A DNA stretch of 64,000 nt, from NCBI RefSeq assembly GCF_016482685.1, contig NZ_JACYHF010000012.1:62001-126000 (forward strand), read 5' to 3'. The DNA comes from Streptomyces sp. DSM 110735. GTDB lineage: Bacteria; Actinomycetota; Actinomycetes; Streptomycetales; Streptomycetaceae. The notes below the pieces were generated by a model, which searched no databases, had not been told where the DNA came from, and was given only the letters and a program-made list of their open reading frames with translations. A program made the position numbers and the translations under genes. Shown here piece by piece: positions 1 to 8,485 of this stretch (positions are counted from its first letter, which is position 1; every line of letters begins with the position of its first letter).

Positions 1-353
1 CGGGCAGTCGCCGCACGTGCAGCCGCCCGTGTGGGCGCCGTCGGCGTCCACCGACGCGCCCCGTCTCGCCTCCTGTACCGCCACAACCCCCGACCGCCTT
101 CCCCGCGCATCCGGACCCGGCCGAAGTCACCCACAGCGCGCACTTCGGCCCCGACACAACTCCCCTGTGATCAAAGCGAATTGTGCCCTACCTCGGGGCG
201 CCGGTCGCAGCCGGTCCGGGTCGTGGCGGGTGAAGCGGATGGCGCCGTGTTGACGCCGCACGACCCCGCACAACCCCGCGTCGCCCCCGCACGCCCCCCG
301 CACCGCCCGCGGCGCGACCCCGCACGCCCCCCGCACGCCGCCGTACGCCCCCC
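1..353. other. Window edge, no secure gene
   Basis: No convincing complete gene lies here. Read on the minus strand, a GTG at position 84 opens a short frame running off the window edge that contains a Cys-x-Cys-x2-Cys stretch (GGCTCGDCP). It could be the first 28 codons of a neighbouring gene transcribed away from this window, but no well-spaced ribosome binding site supports that start. Positions 270-350 hold a C-rich degenerate repetition of 'cgcacgccccccgcac'-type words. The rest is consistent with a promoter region for a leftward gene outside the window. Confidence 0.25.
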
Positions 354-1148
354 TCAGCTCAGCAGGTCCGGCTCGCTCCGGCTGATGTCCTGCCAGAGCG
401 GCTGGTAGTTGATCCACGCCACCAGGTCGCCCCCGAGTTGTTCCCGGGTGGCGACGGCCTGCCGATGGTCGATGAGGACGGGGCGTCCGGCGGCGCGGGC
501 GGTGAGCTGGACCTGGCAGGAGCGTTCCAGGGACATGAACCACCAGGCGGCGGCGTCCACCGAGTCCCCGACGGTGAGCAGCCCGTGGTTGCGCAGGACC
601 AGCGCCTTGCGGGAGCCGAGCGCGTCCGCGATACGGCGTCCCTCCTCGGCGTCGACCGTGACACCGGTGTAGGCGTCGTAGAGCGCGATGTCCTCGTAGA
701 AGGCGCAGCTCTCCTGGGTGAGGGGGGCGATGAGGTCGCCGAGGGCGGCGAGGGCGCGGCCGTGCACGGAGTGGCAGTGCGCGACGGCGACGACGTCGGG
801 GCGGGCGGCGTGCACCTGGGCGTGGACGGTGAAGGCGGCCTGGTTCACGTGGTAGCGCCCCTCGACGACCTGCCCGTCCTGGTTGGCCAGGACGAGATCG
901 CTCACGGTGACGTGCTTGAAGGGCATCCCGAACGGGTTGACCCAGAAGCAGTCGCTGTATTCGGGATCGCGCGCGGTGATGTGCCCGGACACCCCGTCCT
1001 CGAACCCCGCCCGCCCGAAGAGCCGCAGGGCGCCCGCGAGCCGTTCCTTGCGGTGGCGGCGTTCGTCCTCGACCGACTCGTGCATGGGCGGCATCGCGAA
1101 CCGCAGCCGGTCGGTGGGCATGGGCGAGGGAGGGGTGGGCCGCTGCAT
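354..1148 (-). CDS. Class II aldolase/adducin-family protein
   Basis: A 264-residue protein of the class II aldolase/adducin fold, a family that includes fuculose- and ribulose-phosphate aldolases, decarboxylases and many uncharacterised members. The metal-ligand His pair is visible in 'AVAHCHSVHG', a further His in 'VLRNHGLLTVG', and the glycine-rich 'GVSGHITARD' near the N terminus matches the phosphate/substrate loop. The start is supported by GGAGG four bases upstream of the ATG. It stands alone, transcribed in the same direction as guaA but downstream of guaA's strong terminator. The substrate cannot be told from sequence; the family is clear. Confidence 0.85.
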   Translation of the reverse strand: MQRPTPPSPMPTDRLRFAMPPMHESVEDERRHRKERLAGALRLFGRAGFEDGVSGHITARDPEYSDCFWVNPFGMPFKHVTVSDLVLANQDGQVVEGRYHVNQAAFTVHAQVHAARPDVVAVAHCHSVHGRALAALGDLIAPLTQESCAFYEDIALYDAYTGVTVDAEEGRRIADALGSRKALVLRNHGLLTVGDSVDAAAWWFMSLERSCQVQLTARAAGRPVLIDHRQAVATREQLGGDLVAWINYQPLWQDISRSEPDLLS

Positions 1149-1212
1149 GGGTCCTCCAGCGCTGGGGGTGCTTTACGGACCGGAACGTACCGTCGTGCGG
1201 CGCGTACCAAAA

Positions 1213-1242
1213 GAGGTGGAACGGCCGGAGCCGTTCCACCTC
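1213..1242 (-). terminator. Rho-independent terminator of guaA
   Basis: A perfect 12-bp stem (1213-1224 with 1231-1242) and 6-nt loop is followed, in the minus direction, directly by TTTT. It lies 33 bases past the guaA stop, so this is an intrinsic terminator for guaA. Confidence 0.85.
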
Positions 1243-1274
1243 CGGTGGAGCTGGTCAGAGGACCCGCGCCGGGG

Positions 1275-2855
1275 TCACTCCCACTCGATGGTGCCCGGCG
1301 GCTTGGAGGTCACGTCGACGACGACACGGTTGACGTCGCGGACCTCGTTGGTGATCCGGGTGGAGATCTTCGCCAGCACGTCGTACGGCAGGCGCGACCA
1401 GTCGGCGGTCATGGCGTCCTCGGAGGAGACCGGGCGCAGCACGATCGGGTGGCCGTAGGTGCGGCCGTCGCCCTGGACGCCGACCGAGCGGACGTCCGCG
1501 AGCAGGACCACCGGGCACTGCCAGATCTCGCGGTCGAGACCGGCGGCGGTCAGCTCCTCACGGGCGATGGCGTCGGCGTCACGCAGCAGGTCAAGGCGCT
1601 CCTTGGTGACCTCGCCGACGATGCGGATGCCGAGACCGGGACCCGGGAAGGGCTGGCGCTGGACGATCTCCTCCGGCAGACCCAGCTCCTGGCCGACCAT
1701 GCGGACCTCGTCCTTGAACAGCTTGCGCAGCGGCTCGATGAGCTGGAACTCGAGGTCCTCGGGGAGACCGCCGACGTTGTGGTGCGACTTGATGTTGGCG
1801 GTGCCGGTGCCGCCGCCGGACTCGACCACGTCCGGGTACAGGGTGCCCTGGACCAGGAACTCCACGGCCGGACCCGCGTCCGCGATGATCTCGGCCTGCG
1901 CCTGCTCGAAGACGCGGATGAACTCGCGCCCGATGATCTTCCGCTTCTCCTCGGGGTCGGAGACCCCGGCGAGCGCCTTGAGGAACCGCTCCTCGGCGTC
2001 GACGACCTTGAGCTGGACGCCGGTGGCGGCGACGAAGTCCTTCTCGACCTGCTCGGTCTCGCCCTTGCGCATCAGACCGTGGTCGACGTAGACGCAGGTG
2101 AGCTGGGAGCCGATCGCCTTCTGCACGAGGGCGGCGGCGACGGCGGAGTCCACGCCGCCGGACAGACCGCAGATGGCGCGCTTGTCGCCGACCTGCTCGC
2201 GGATCGCGGCGACCTGCTCCTCGATCACGTTGCCCGTGGTCCAGGACGGGGTCAGACCCGCGCCCCGGTAGAGGAAGTGCTCCAGGACCTGCTGACCGTG
2301 CGTGGAGTGCATGACCTCGGGGTGGTACTGGACGCCGTAGAGCCGCTTCTCGTCGTTCTCGAAGGCGGCGACCGGGACCACGTCCGTGGAGGCGGTCACC
2401 GAGAAGCCCTCGGGGGCGGCGGAGCAGGCGTCGCCGTGCGACATCCACACGTGCTGCTCGTCCGGGGTGCCCTCGAAGAGGGTGGAGCCGGACTTGGAGA
2501 CGTGCAGGTCGGTACGGCCGTACTCGCGGGCGCCGGTGTTGTCGACGGTGCCGCCGAGGGTCTGCGCCATGAGCTGGAAGCCGTAGCACATGCCGAAGAC
2601 GGGGACACCGGCTTCGAACAGGGCGCGGTCGAGCTGGGGGGCGTTCTCCTCGTAGACCGAGGAGGGGCCTCCGGAGAGGATGATCGCCGCGGGGTTCTTG
2701 GCGAGCATCTCGGCGACCGGCGTGGTGCTGGGCACGATCTCGCTGTAGACCCGCGCCTCGCGGACGCGACGGGCGATGAGCTGGGCGTACTGCGCGCCGA
2801 AGTCGACGACCAGGACGGTGTCGGGGGCGGCGGCAGACTGGGTCGCTGATGACAC
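1275..2855 (-). CDS. guaA: GMP synthase (glutamine-hydrolysing)
   Basis: Converts XMP to GMP using glutamine and ATP, the last step of de novo GMP synthesis. The 526-residue protein has an N-terminal class I glutamine amidotransferase domain with nucleophile Cys90 in 'GMCYGFQ' and His/Glu in 'YHPEV'. The ATP-pyrophosphatase P-loop 'LSGGVDSAVAA' and the C-terminal dimerisation domain (ending 'KPPGTIEWE') follow. The open frame extends further upstream, but I chose the GTG at 2855 because GGAAGG lies eight bases before it and the family begins there. guaB3 and guaB lie about 22 kb away in the same orientation. Confidence 0.97.
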   Translation of the reverse strand: MSSATQSAAAPDTVLVVDFGAQYAQLIARRVREARVYSEIVPSTTPVAEMLAKNPAAIILSGGPSSVYEENAPQLDRALFEAGVPVFGMCYGFQLMAQTLGGTVDNTGAREYGRTDLHVSKSGSTLFEGTPDEQHVWMSHGDACSAAPEGFSVTASTDVVPVAAFENDEKRLYGVQYHPEVMHSTHGQQVLEHFLYRGAGLTPSWTTGNVIEEQVAAIREQVGDKRAICGLSGGVDSAVAAALVQKAIGSQLTCVYVDHGLMRKGETEQVEKDFVAATGVQLKVVDAEERFLKALAGVSDPEEKRKIIGREFIRVFEQAQAEIIADAGPAVEFLVQGTLYPDVVESGGGTGTANIKSHHNVGGLPEDLEFQLIEPLRKLFKDEVRMVGQELGLPEEIVQRQPFPGPGLGIRIVGEVTKERLDLLRDADAIAREELTAAGLDREIWQCPVVLLADVRSVGVQGDGRTYGHPIVLRPVSSEDAMTADWSRLPYDVLAKISTRITNEVRDVNRVVVDVTSKPPGTIEWE

Positions 2856-2978
2856 GGGGTGCCTTCCGGCGGTTGGGCGGGGGTCTGTACGTCCGATTCT
2901 AACGGGGCGGGCAGGGGCACCCTCCCCGTGCGCCGGGCGGCCCGGGAGAAACCGGGACCGCGCCCCGGACCGCCGTGG

Positions 2979-2984
2979 CATACT
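2979..2984 (+). promoter_or_regulatory. Putative -10 of the chorismate mutase leader
   Basis: CATACT lies seven bases before the leader-peptide ATG at 2991, which would make the transcript leaderless. No good -35 hexamer is visible 17-18 bases upstream (about 2956-2961, GACCGC), so this is an inference from spacing only. Confidence 0.35.
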
Positions 2985-2990
2985 GGCCGC

Positions 2991-3062
2991 ATGTTCACGC
3001 AGACGACCTTCGTCTTTACCTATGGCAACCGGCCCGCCGGTCGCCATGGTCGTGCTGCTTGA
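2991..3062 (+). CDS. Phe/Tyr-rich leader peptide (23 aa)
   Basis: A 23-codon frame encoding MFTQTTFVFTYGNRPAGRHG followed by RAA and a TGA stop. Three Phe codons (2, 7 and 9) and one Tyr codon (11) cluster in the first half, which is the expected layout for a sensor of charged tRNA-Phe. Its 3' half overlaps a hairpin that competes with an antiterminator, and the intrinsic terminator starts 20 bases after its stop. There is no ribosome binding site, consistent with leaderless initiation. The peptide probably has no function of its own. Confidence 0.65.
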   Translation: MFTQTTFVFTYGNRPAGRHGRAA

Positions 3063-3124
3063 GCCAACGCCAAGCACTTACCAGGCGCCCCGGGCCGACA
3101 AGGCCCGGGGCGCCTGTCGTTTTC
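3028..3124 (+). promoter_or_regulatory. Transcription attenuator before chorismate mutase
   Basis: Three mutually exclusive pairings can be drawn. A hairpin 3028-3033/3036-3041 lies inside the leader frame. An antiterminator pairs 3031-3036 with 3091-3096 and 3042-3045 with 3084-3087. The terminator is a perfect 15-bp stem, 3082-3096 with 3102-3116, loop GACAA, followed by TCGTTTT. Ribosome stalling at the Phe/Tyr codons would free the antiterminator strand and permit transcription into the gene at 3174. The structures are seen in the sequence; the regulation is inferred by analogy with classical attenuators. Confidence 0.7.
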
Positions 3125-3173
3125 CGGGTTCTGTCACCGCCGGGTCGCACCCCTTCTTCGAGGAGCCCCGAAC

Positions 3174-3431
3174 ATGACCACCGTCACCGCGGAAGAGACC
3201 ATCGCCGGCGCCCGTGAGCGCATCGACGCCCTGGACGACCGCATCCTCGGTCTCGTCCAGGAGCGCATGGCCGTCTCCGCCGTCGTCCAGGAGGCGCGCA
3301 TCGCCTCCGGCGGGCGCCGGGTGAGCCTGTCGCGCGAGATGGAGATCCTCGGCCGCTACCGCGACGCCCTCGGCAAGCCCGGCACCACGCTCGCGATGAC
3401 CCTGCTCGAACTGTGCCGGGGGCGCGTCTGA
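3174..3431 (+). CDS. Chorismate mutase (AroQ class)
   Basis: An 85-residue monofunctional chorismate mutase, converting chorismate to prephenate at the head of Phe/Tyr synthesis. It has the AroQ three-helix architecture: the long first helix 'RERIDALDDRILGLVQERM', the 'RVSLSREMEILGRY' segment that supplies substrate-binding Arg and acid residues, and the closing 'LLELCRGRV'. It has no ACT or prephenate dehydratase domain, so feedback by Phe is more likely at the RNA level through the upstream attenuator. The start at 3174 is the first Met of the family, just after the terminator hairpin; a weak GAGGAGCC precedes it. Confidence 0.9.
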   Translation: MTTVTAEETIAGARERIDALDDRILGLVQERMAVSAVVQEARIASGGRRVSLSREMEILGRYRDALGKPGTTLAMTLLELCRGRV

Positions 3432-3866
3432 GCGCGTGCGCCACGCACGTCACGGCCCGGGCGCCGCGCGGGTCAAGGGCCGTATCTGAGTTCGGTGCCG
3501 CTCTCACCCGTACGGCGCGTGACCGCCGCGCGCGCCGCTTCGTTGATCCCGGTGTCCGTGCCAGCCAGGGGCGGGCCCGACAGAACCACGCGTGGCTCGC
3601 TGGAGCGATGAGGCGTACGGGTCGTGCCGTGCGCCGTGGGACCTCGCTCCAGGAAAGTGATCGGACGGCAGGGGACAGCAGCCCGGTCACCCAAGAGAAA
3701 CGGTCGGCTCCGGGGACGCCCGGGGCCGTCCGGCGGAAAACCGTACATACAGCACTGCGCTCTCACCCTGTGACCGACGCCACACCGGAAATACCCGTAC
3801 GGCGGCGCAACCCTTCCGGGCCCTCACCGATCGAACCTGCTGCCGGATCAAGAAAACGGTAAGCGT
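3432..3866. other. Gene-free spacer
   Basis: About 430 bases with no frame showing protein-like composition or a ribosome binding site on either strand. I see no tRNA, riboswitch consensus or long repeat. It separates the rightward chorismate mutase from the leftward GMC oxidoreductase. Confidence 0.5.
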
Positions 3867-3904
3867 CGAGGGACCTGCGTTCGGAGGGGGACACAGGTCC
3901 CTCG
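3867..3904 (-). terminator. Terminator after the GMC oxidoreductase
   Basis: A perfect 11-bp stem (3867-3877 with 3894-3904) with a 16-nt loop. In the minus direction it is followed by a T-rich stretch (TTACCGTTTTCTTG), so it fits termination of the leftward 3959-7450 gene pair. Confidence 0.65.
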
Positions 3905-3958
3905 TGGCATGTCCGGGTCCGGAAACCTCCCGGCCGCGACATCGCCGCCCCGGAGTCC

Positions 3959-5788
3959 TCAGTCCCGCTTCGGCACCGTCGGCACCTTCAGCAGCGGCAG
4001 CTTCAACGCCCCGAACGCCTCCGCCGGGACCGCCGGACTGCGCGGCGCCACCGGCTTCAGCCGCTCGTACGCCACTCCCTGCGCCGGGCGCGGGTCCTCC
4101 TCGCCCTTGTTCGGCCAGTACGACATGGCCCGCTCCGCCTGCGCGGTGATGGTGAGCGAGGGGTTGACGCCGAGGTTCGCGGAGACGGCGGCGCCGTCGA
4201 CCACCGAGATGCCGGGGTGGCCGTAGAGCCGGTGGTACGGGTCGATCACGCCGGTCCGAGGGGAGTCCCCGATGGGGCAGCCGCCGAGGAAGTGCGCGGT
4301 GAGCGGGGTGCCCATCAGCTCGCCCACGTTGCTGCCCGGGAAGCCGTTGATCTCGGCGGCGAGCGCGGAGGCGGCCTCGGTGGCTGCCCTGATCTGGGTC
4401 GGGTTGGGGGCGCCGTGCCCCTGCCGGGCGGTGAGCAGCCCCTTGCCGACGCCGCCGGGCTTCAGATAGGTGGTCAGCGAGTTGTCCAGCGACTGCATCA
4501 CCAGACCGATGATGGTCCGCTCCGACCAGCGCCGGTTGGAGACCGAGCGGGCGAGCTGCACCGGGTGCCGCAGCGCGTGCGCGAGCCAGCCGAGGACGCG
4601 CGAGGAGCCCTCGGCGTAGGGCACCTGGAGGATGGTGAGACCGCCCATCGAGTTGGAGCCCTTGCCGTAGCGGACCGGCTCGATGTGGGTGTTGTCGTCC
4701 GGGTGGACGGAGGAGGTGATGGCCACCCCGCGCGTGAAGTCGACCTTGTCCGCGCCGTGCGCCTTGCGGTAGCGGCGGTCGTCGGTCTGGGCGCCGACCA
4801 GCGCCTCGGAGTTGGTGCGGGTGAGGTCGCCCAACCGGTCGGACAGGTAAGGAAGTTGGCGCCCCGCCTTCATGCGGTGCAGCAGGGTCTGGGTGCCGTA
4901 GGTGCCGGCCGCGAGGACGACGCGGCGGGCGGTGAAGAGGCGCCCCTGGCCGGTGCGTTTGCGGTCGGTGGGGAGGGTGGCGACGGCGTAGCCGCCGCGC
5001 GAGTCGTCGGTGACCGAGACGACCGTGGTGAGCGGGTGGACGACCGCGCCCGCCTTCTCCGCGAGGTACAGGTAGTTCTCGTTGAGGGTGTTCTTGGCGC
5101 CGTGGCGGCAGCCGGTCATGCACTCGCCGCACTCGGTGCAGGCGCGGCGCTCGGGTCCCGCGCCGCCGAAGTACGGGTCCGCGACCTGCTCCCCGGGGCG
5201 CGCCTTCGCGGTGCCGTCGGCGTCCTCGCCGTCACCGAAGAACACGCCGACCGGCGCCATGTGGAAGGTGTCGCCCACGCCCATGCGCGCGGCGGCGGCC
5301 CGCAGATGCGTGTCTGAGGGGGTCACGGTCGGGTTGAGCCGGACGCCGAGCATCCGTTTCGCCTGGTCGTAGTACGGCTTCAGCTCCTCCTGCCAGTCGG
5401 TGATGTCCCGCCACTGGGGGTCGTCGAAGAACGCCTTCGGCGGCACGTAGAGGGTGTTGGCGTAGTTCAGCGAGCCGCCGCCGACGCCCGCACCGGCCAG
5501 CACCATGACGTTGCCGAGCAGATGGATGCGCTGGATGCCGTAGAGACCGAGCTTGGGAGCCCACAGGTAGTTGCGCAGGTCCCAGGAGTTCCTGGGGAGG
5601 GTGTCGCGGGTGAAGCGGCGCCCGGCTTCCAGGACGCCGACGCGGTATCCCTTCTCGGTCAGGCGCAGGGCGGTCACCGAGCCGCCGAAGCCGGAGCCGA
5701 CCACGAGCACGTCGTAGTCGTAACCGTCGTCGCGACCCTCGTCGCGCCCTTCCTCGTTCCGGGTCTGGACAGTCTTCTCCTGCGACAC
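3959..5788 (-). CDS. FAD-dependent GMC oxidoreductase, ChoD-like
   Basis: A 609-residue GMC-family flavoprotein. The FAD dinucleotide fold is at residues ~25-55 ('DVLVVGSGFGGSVTALRL'), and the C-terminal GMC signature region holds the catalytic His-Asn area ('AHFLGGCPIGDSPRTGVID', 'VSANLGVNPSLTITA'). Around residue 210 it has a Cys-x2-Cys-x2-Cys-x3-Cys array in 'CTECGECMTGCRHGAKNT', a pattern that could bind an iron-sulphur cluster. Mycobacterial ChoD, a putative cholesterol oxidase, lies near guaB3 in that genome, and this protein looks like its counterpart. The GTG start has GGAG five bases upstream. It lies 48 bases downstream of the dehydrogenase gene and is probably co-transcribed. The natural substrate is unknown. 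Confidence 0.88.
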   Translation of the reverse strand: MSQEKTVQTRNEEGRDEGRDDGYDYDVLVVGSGFGGSVTALRLTEKGYRVGVLEAGRRFTRDTLPRNSWDLRNYLWAPKLGLYGIQRIHLLGNVMVLAGAGVGGGSLNYANTLYVPPKAFFDDPQWRDITDWQEELKPYYDQAKRMLGVRLNPTVTPSDTHLRAAAARMGVGDTFHMAPVGVFFGDGEDADGTAKARPGEQVADPYFGGAGPERRACTECGECMTGCRHGAKNTLNENYLYLAEKAGAVVHPLTTVVSVTDDSRGGYAVATLPTDRKRTGQGRLFTARRVVLAAGTYGTQTLLHRMKAGRQLPYLSDRLGDLTRTNSEALVGAQTDDRRYRKAHGADKVDFTRGVAITSSVHPDDNTHIEPVRYGKGSNSMGGLTILQVPYAEGSSRVLGWLAHALRHPVQLARSVSNRRWSERTIIGLVMQSLDNSLTTYLKPGGVGKGLLTARQGHGAPNPTQIRAATEAASALAAEINGFPGSNVGELMGTPLTAHFLGGCPIGDSPRTGVIDPYHRLYGHPGISVVDGAAVSANLGVNPSLTITAQAERAMSYWPNKGEEDPRPAQGVAYERLKPVAPRSPAVPAEAFGALKLPLLKVPTVPKRD

Positions 5789-5836
5789 GTGCTCTCCTCG
5801 TCGAGAACGGTGGTGGTACGGCGGGGCGGGTGGGGG

Positions 5837-7450
5837 TCAGCGGAAGCGGAACGCCTTCATCAGCCTGAGGCTGCGGCTCATGAAGGCGGCGTAGGCGGCG
5901 TCGTCCATGCCGAGCGAGGGGGCCATGGGGAGCAGACGCTGCTGGGCGACCGTCTGCGCCTCGGTGTACTTGAGGATGCCCTCGGAGCCGTGGCGGCGGC
6001 CGAGCCCTGAGTCCTTCATGCCGCCCATCGGGGACTGGGCGCTGCCGTAGGCGGGGGCGTAGCCCTCGTTGACGTTGACGGTGCCGGTGCGCAGCCGGGC
6101 GGCGACGTCCCGGCCACGGCGGGCGCTCTCGGTCCACACCGAGGAGTTGAGGCCGTACGGCGTGGCGTTGGCGCGCTCGATCGCCTCGTCGTCGGTGCGG
6201 AAGCGGTAGACGGAGACGACCGGACCGAAGGTCTCCTCCTCGCACACGGCCATGGTGTCCTCGACCCCGTCGAGCACGGTGGGCTCGAAGAAGTACGGTC
6301 CGGCGTCGGGGCGCGCGACCCCGCCCGCGAGCACCTTGGCGCCCTTGGCGACGGCGTCCTGGACATGGCGTTCGACGGCCTTGAGCTGGCGTTCCCCGGC
6401 GAGGGAGCCCATGTCGGCGCCGTAGGCGAGGGAGTTGCCCAGGCGCAGGGCGCGGGTGCGGGCGGTGAAGCGGTCGAGGAAGGCGTCGGCGATGGACTCG
6501 TGGACGTACAACCGCTCGATGGAGATGCAGAGTTGACCGGCCGAGGAGAAGCAGGCGCGGACGGCTCCTGCGGCTGCCTTCTCGATGTCGGCGTCCTCCA
6601 GGACCAGCATGGCGTTCTTGCCGCCGAGTTCGAGGGAGACGCCGACCAGGCGGGCGGCGGCGCCCTGGGCGACCTCGCGTCCGGTGCGGGTGGAGCCGGT
6701 GAAGGAGACGTAGTCGGCGTGCTTGACCAACTCGGGTCCCACGACCGGTCCTTCACCGAGGACGACCTGGAAGACGTCGGCGGGCAGCCCCGCCTCGATG
6801 AGCAGGTCGCGCGCCCACAGGGCGGTCAGGCAGGTCTCGGTGTCCGGCTTCATCACCACCGCGTTACCGGCGACGAAGGCGGGCAGCGCGTCGCCGACCG
6901 ACAGCTCCAGCGGGTAGTTCCAGGGCGCGATCTGTCCCACCACCCCGCGCGGCTGCCGGAGTTCGGTGACCTTGGTCAGGGTGGGGATGGCGCCGGTGTG
7001 CCGCTTGGGGCGCAGGTACGCGGGCGCCTTGCGGCCGTAGTGGCGGGCCGCGACGGCGACCGCCTGCACCTCCTCGTGGGCGTGCAACCGCGCCTTGCCG
7101 GTCTCCAGTTGGACGAGGTCGAGCACCTCGGACTGGCGCTCCAGGAGCAGGTCGTGGAAGCGGAGCAGGACGGCGGCGCGCTCGCGCACCGGGACCCGCT
7201 CCCAGACGGCTTGTGCCGCGCGGGCCGCCTGGAACGCCTTGAGCACGTCCTCGGGCGTGGACTCGGGCAGGTCGGCCAGCTTCTCGCCGGTGAAGGGGGT
7301 GTGGTTGGCGGTACGGCCCGAGCCGGTCACGCCCTTGGTCAACTGGGCCACCAGCTCCGGGGTGACCACGTCGGCGGCGGTGCGGACGCCTTCGGGAGCC
7401 GGGGCGAGCGGGTTGGTGCCGGTGGTTTCCGGGGCCTGCGAGTCCGTCAT
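5837..7450 (-). CDS. gabD2: Succinate-semialdehyde dehydrogenase
   Basis: A 537-residue NAD(P)-dependent aldehyde dehydrogenase of the GabD2 type, oxidising succinic semialdehyde to succinate. The general-base Glu lies in 'VSLELGGKNAML' and the nucleophile Cys in 'SSAGQLCISIERLYV'. The cofactor-binding 'GQIAPWNYPLELSVG' and the 'FTGSTRTGREVA' turn are intact. The N-terminal ~35 residues are an extension before the core fold. It is the first gene of a pair with the GMC oxidoreductase, and an 18-bp perfect palindrome sits about 75 bases upstream. The specific substrate is inferred from overall similarity to actinobacterial GabD2. Confidence 0.85.
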   Translation of the reverse strand: MTDSQAPETTGTNPLAPAPEGVRTAADVVTPELVAQLTKGVTGSGRTANHTPFTGEKLADLPESTPEDVLKAFQAARAAQAVWERVPVRERAAVLLRFHDLLLERQSEVLDLVQLETGKARLHAHEEVQAVAVAARHYGRKAPAYLRPKRHTGAIPTLTKVTELRQPRGVVGQIAPWNYPLELSVGDALPAFVAGNAVVMKPDTETCLTALWARDLLIEAGLPADVFQVVLGEGPVVGPELVKHADYVSFTGSTRTGREVAQGAAARLVGVSLELGGKNAMLVLEDADIEKAAAGAVRACFSSAGQLCISIERLYVHESIADAFLDRFTARTRALRLGNSLAYGADMGSLAGERQLKAVERHVQDAVAKGAKVLAGGVARPDAGPYFFEPTVLDGVEDTMAVCEEETFGPVVSVYRFRTDDEAIERANATPYGLNSSVWTESARRGRDVAARLRTGTVNVNEGYAPAYGSAQSPMGGMKDSGLGRRHGSEGILKYTEAQTVAQQRLLPMAPSLGMDDAAYAAFMSRSLRLMKAFRFR

Positions 7451-7523
7451 GAGCCGCAGGGTATGCCGGGCCGGACGCTTTGTGTACCCGTCGGTAATGC
7501 CCTTTCACCGGCCGCACACATCA

Positions 7524-7541
7524 CGCCAGTGATCACTGGCG
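7524..7541. promoter_or_regulatory. 18-bp perfect palindrome upstream of gabD2
   Basis: CGCCAGTGATCACTGGCG is fully self-complementary. It lies 74-91 bases before the gabD2 start and 35 bases past the stop of the leftward kinase gene. No T-run follows in either direction, so a regulator-binding site fits better than a terminator. Its half 'CCAGTGATC' recurs at the MBL hydrolase start (9391-9406). Confidence 0.5.
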
Positions 7542-7575
7542 GCAAACGCGCTGATCAGGGCGTTGTCGGCGCGGA

Positions 7576-8445
7576 TCAGCGGACCGCGTCGGAAACGAGG
7601 GCGGGGGCGGATTCGGTCGGCGCGGGAGCGGTGGCCCGGTCCCGGGGCACGGAAGCGGCGGCACCACCGGCACCGGCGACCGCATCGGCACCGGCGCCCA
7701 CGGACCCGCCCGCCCGGCACGCCTCCAGCGCCGCCGCCACCTCGTCCGCCGTCGGGCGCGCCGCCGGGGACGGGGCACGCAGGCGGTCCAGGAGCGGGGC
7801 GAGCGGACCGGCGTCGCCGCCCTCGACCGCCAGGGCGAGCAGGGCGCCGAGGGACCACAGGTCGGAGGCGGGTCCCGCGCCGGGTCCGGAGGCGCGTTCC
7901 GGGGCGACGAATCCGGCCGGAGCCGCCTCGGTGTGCCCGTCCCCGATGCCGAAGTCGGTGACGAGGACGCGTCCGGTGCCGGATTCGACGAGGACGTTGG
8001 CGGGCTTGATGTCCCGGTGCACGATGCCGACCGCGTGCGCGGCGCGCAGCGCGGCGAGTACGGCGAGCCCGACTCGCGCAGCCTCGGCGGGGGGCAGCGG
8101 ACCACGTGCCACGACCTCGCTCAGCGACTCGCCCTCGACCAACTCCATGACGATCCAGGGGAGTCCGTCCTCGGTGAGCACCTCGCGCGGTGTCAGGGCG
8201 CCGGGGTGGCGCACCCGGGCGGCGGCGCGTGCCTCGCGGTGGAGCCGGTGGGCGATCCGGGCGCTGTCCTCGTCGTCGGACGGACTCCCGGGCAGCGAGG
8301 GCTCCTTGACGGCGACCTCGCCCCCGTCCCGCTCGTCCCGGGCGCGCCAGACGGTGCCGGTCGGTCCGGACCCGATACGGGCGACGAGCCGGTAGCGTCC
8401 GCCGATCAGCCGTCCACCGGACGCGAGTTCACCGTCTCCACTCAT
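7576..8445 (-). CDS. Soluble Ser/Thr protein kinase
   Basis: A compact 289-residue Hanks-type kinase. The glycine-rich loop is 'IGSGPTGTVWRA', the ATP-anchoring Lys is in 'VAVKEP', the catalytic loop is 'HRDIKPANVL' and the metal-binding motif is DFG. The activation segment between DFG and APE is very short (about 17 residues) and lacks the usual Ser/Thr-rich autophosphorylation stretch. The tail after residue ~235 is Ala/Pro-rich with no transmembrane segment, unlike the other kinases here. It is the distal member of a five-gene kinase-family cluster, isolated from it by the MBL/AraC pair. Target and signal are unknown. Confidence 0.85.
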   Translation of the reverse strand: MSGDGELASGGRLIGGRYRLVARIGSGPTGTVWRARDERDGGEVAVKEPSLPGSPSDDEDSARIAHRLHREARAAARVRHPGALTPREVLTEDGLPWIVMELVEGESLSEVVARGPLPPAEAARVGLAVLAALRAAHAVGIVHRDIKPANVLVESGTGRVLVTDFGIGDGHTEAAPAGFVAPERASGPGAGPASDLWSLGALLALAVEGGDAGPLAPLLDRLRAPSPAARPTADEVAAALEACRAGGSVGAGADAVAGAGGAAASVPRDRATAPAPTESAPALVSDAVR

Positions 8446-8485
8446 GCCTCATGAGTACCGTGCGCACCCCGCCCTTGTCGAAGGG

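Noticed and set aside
438..2849. 803-codon open frame on the plus strand
   Set aside because: Antisense to the class II aldolase gene and guaA; high-GC artefact.
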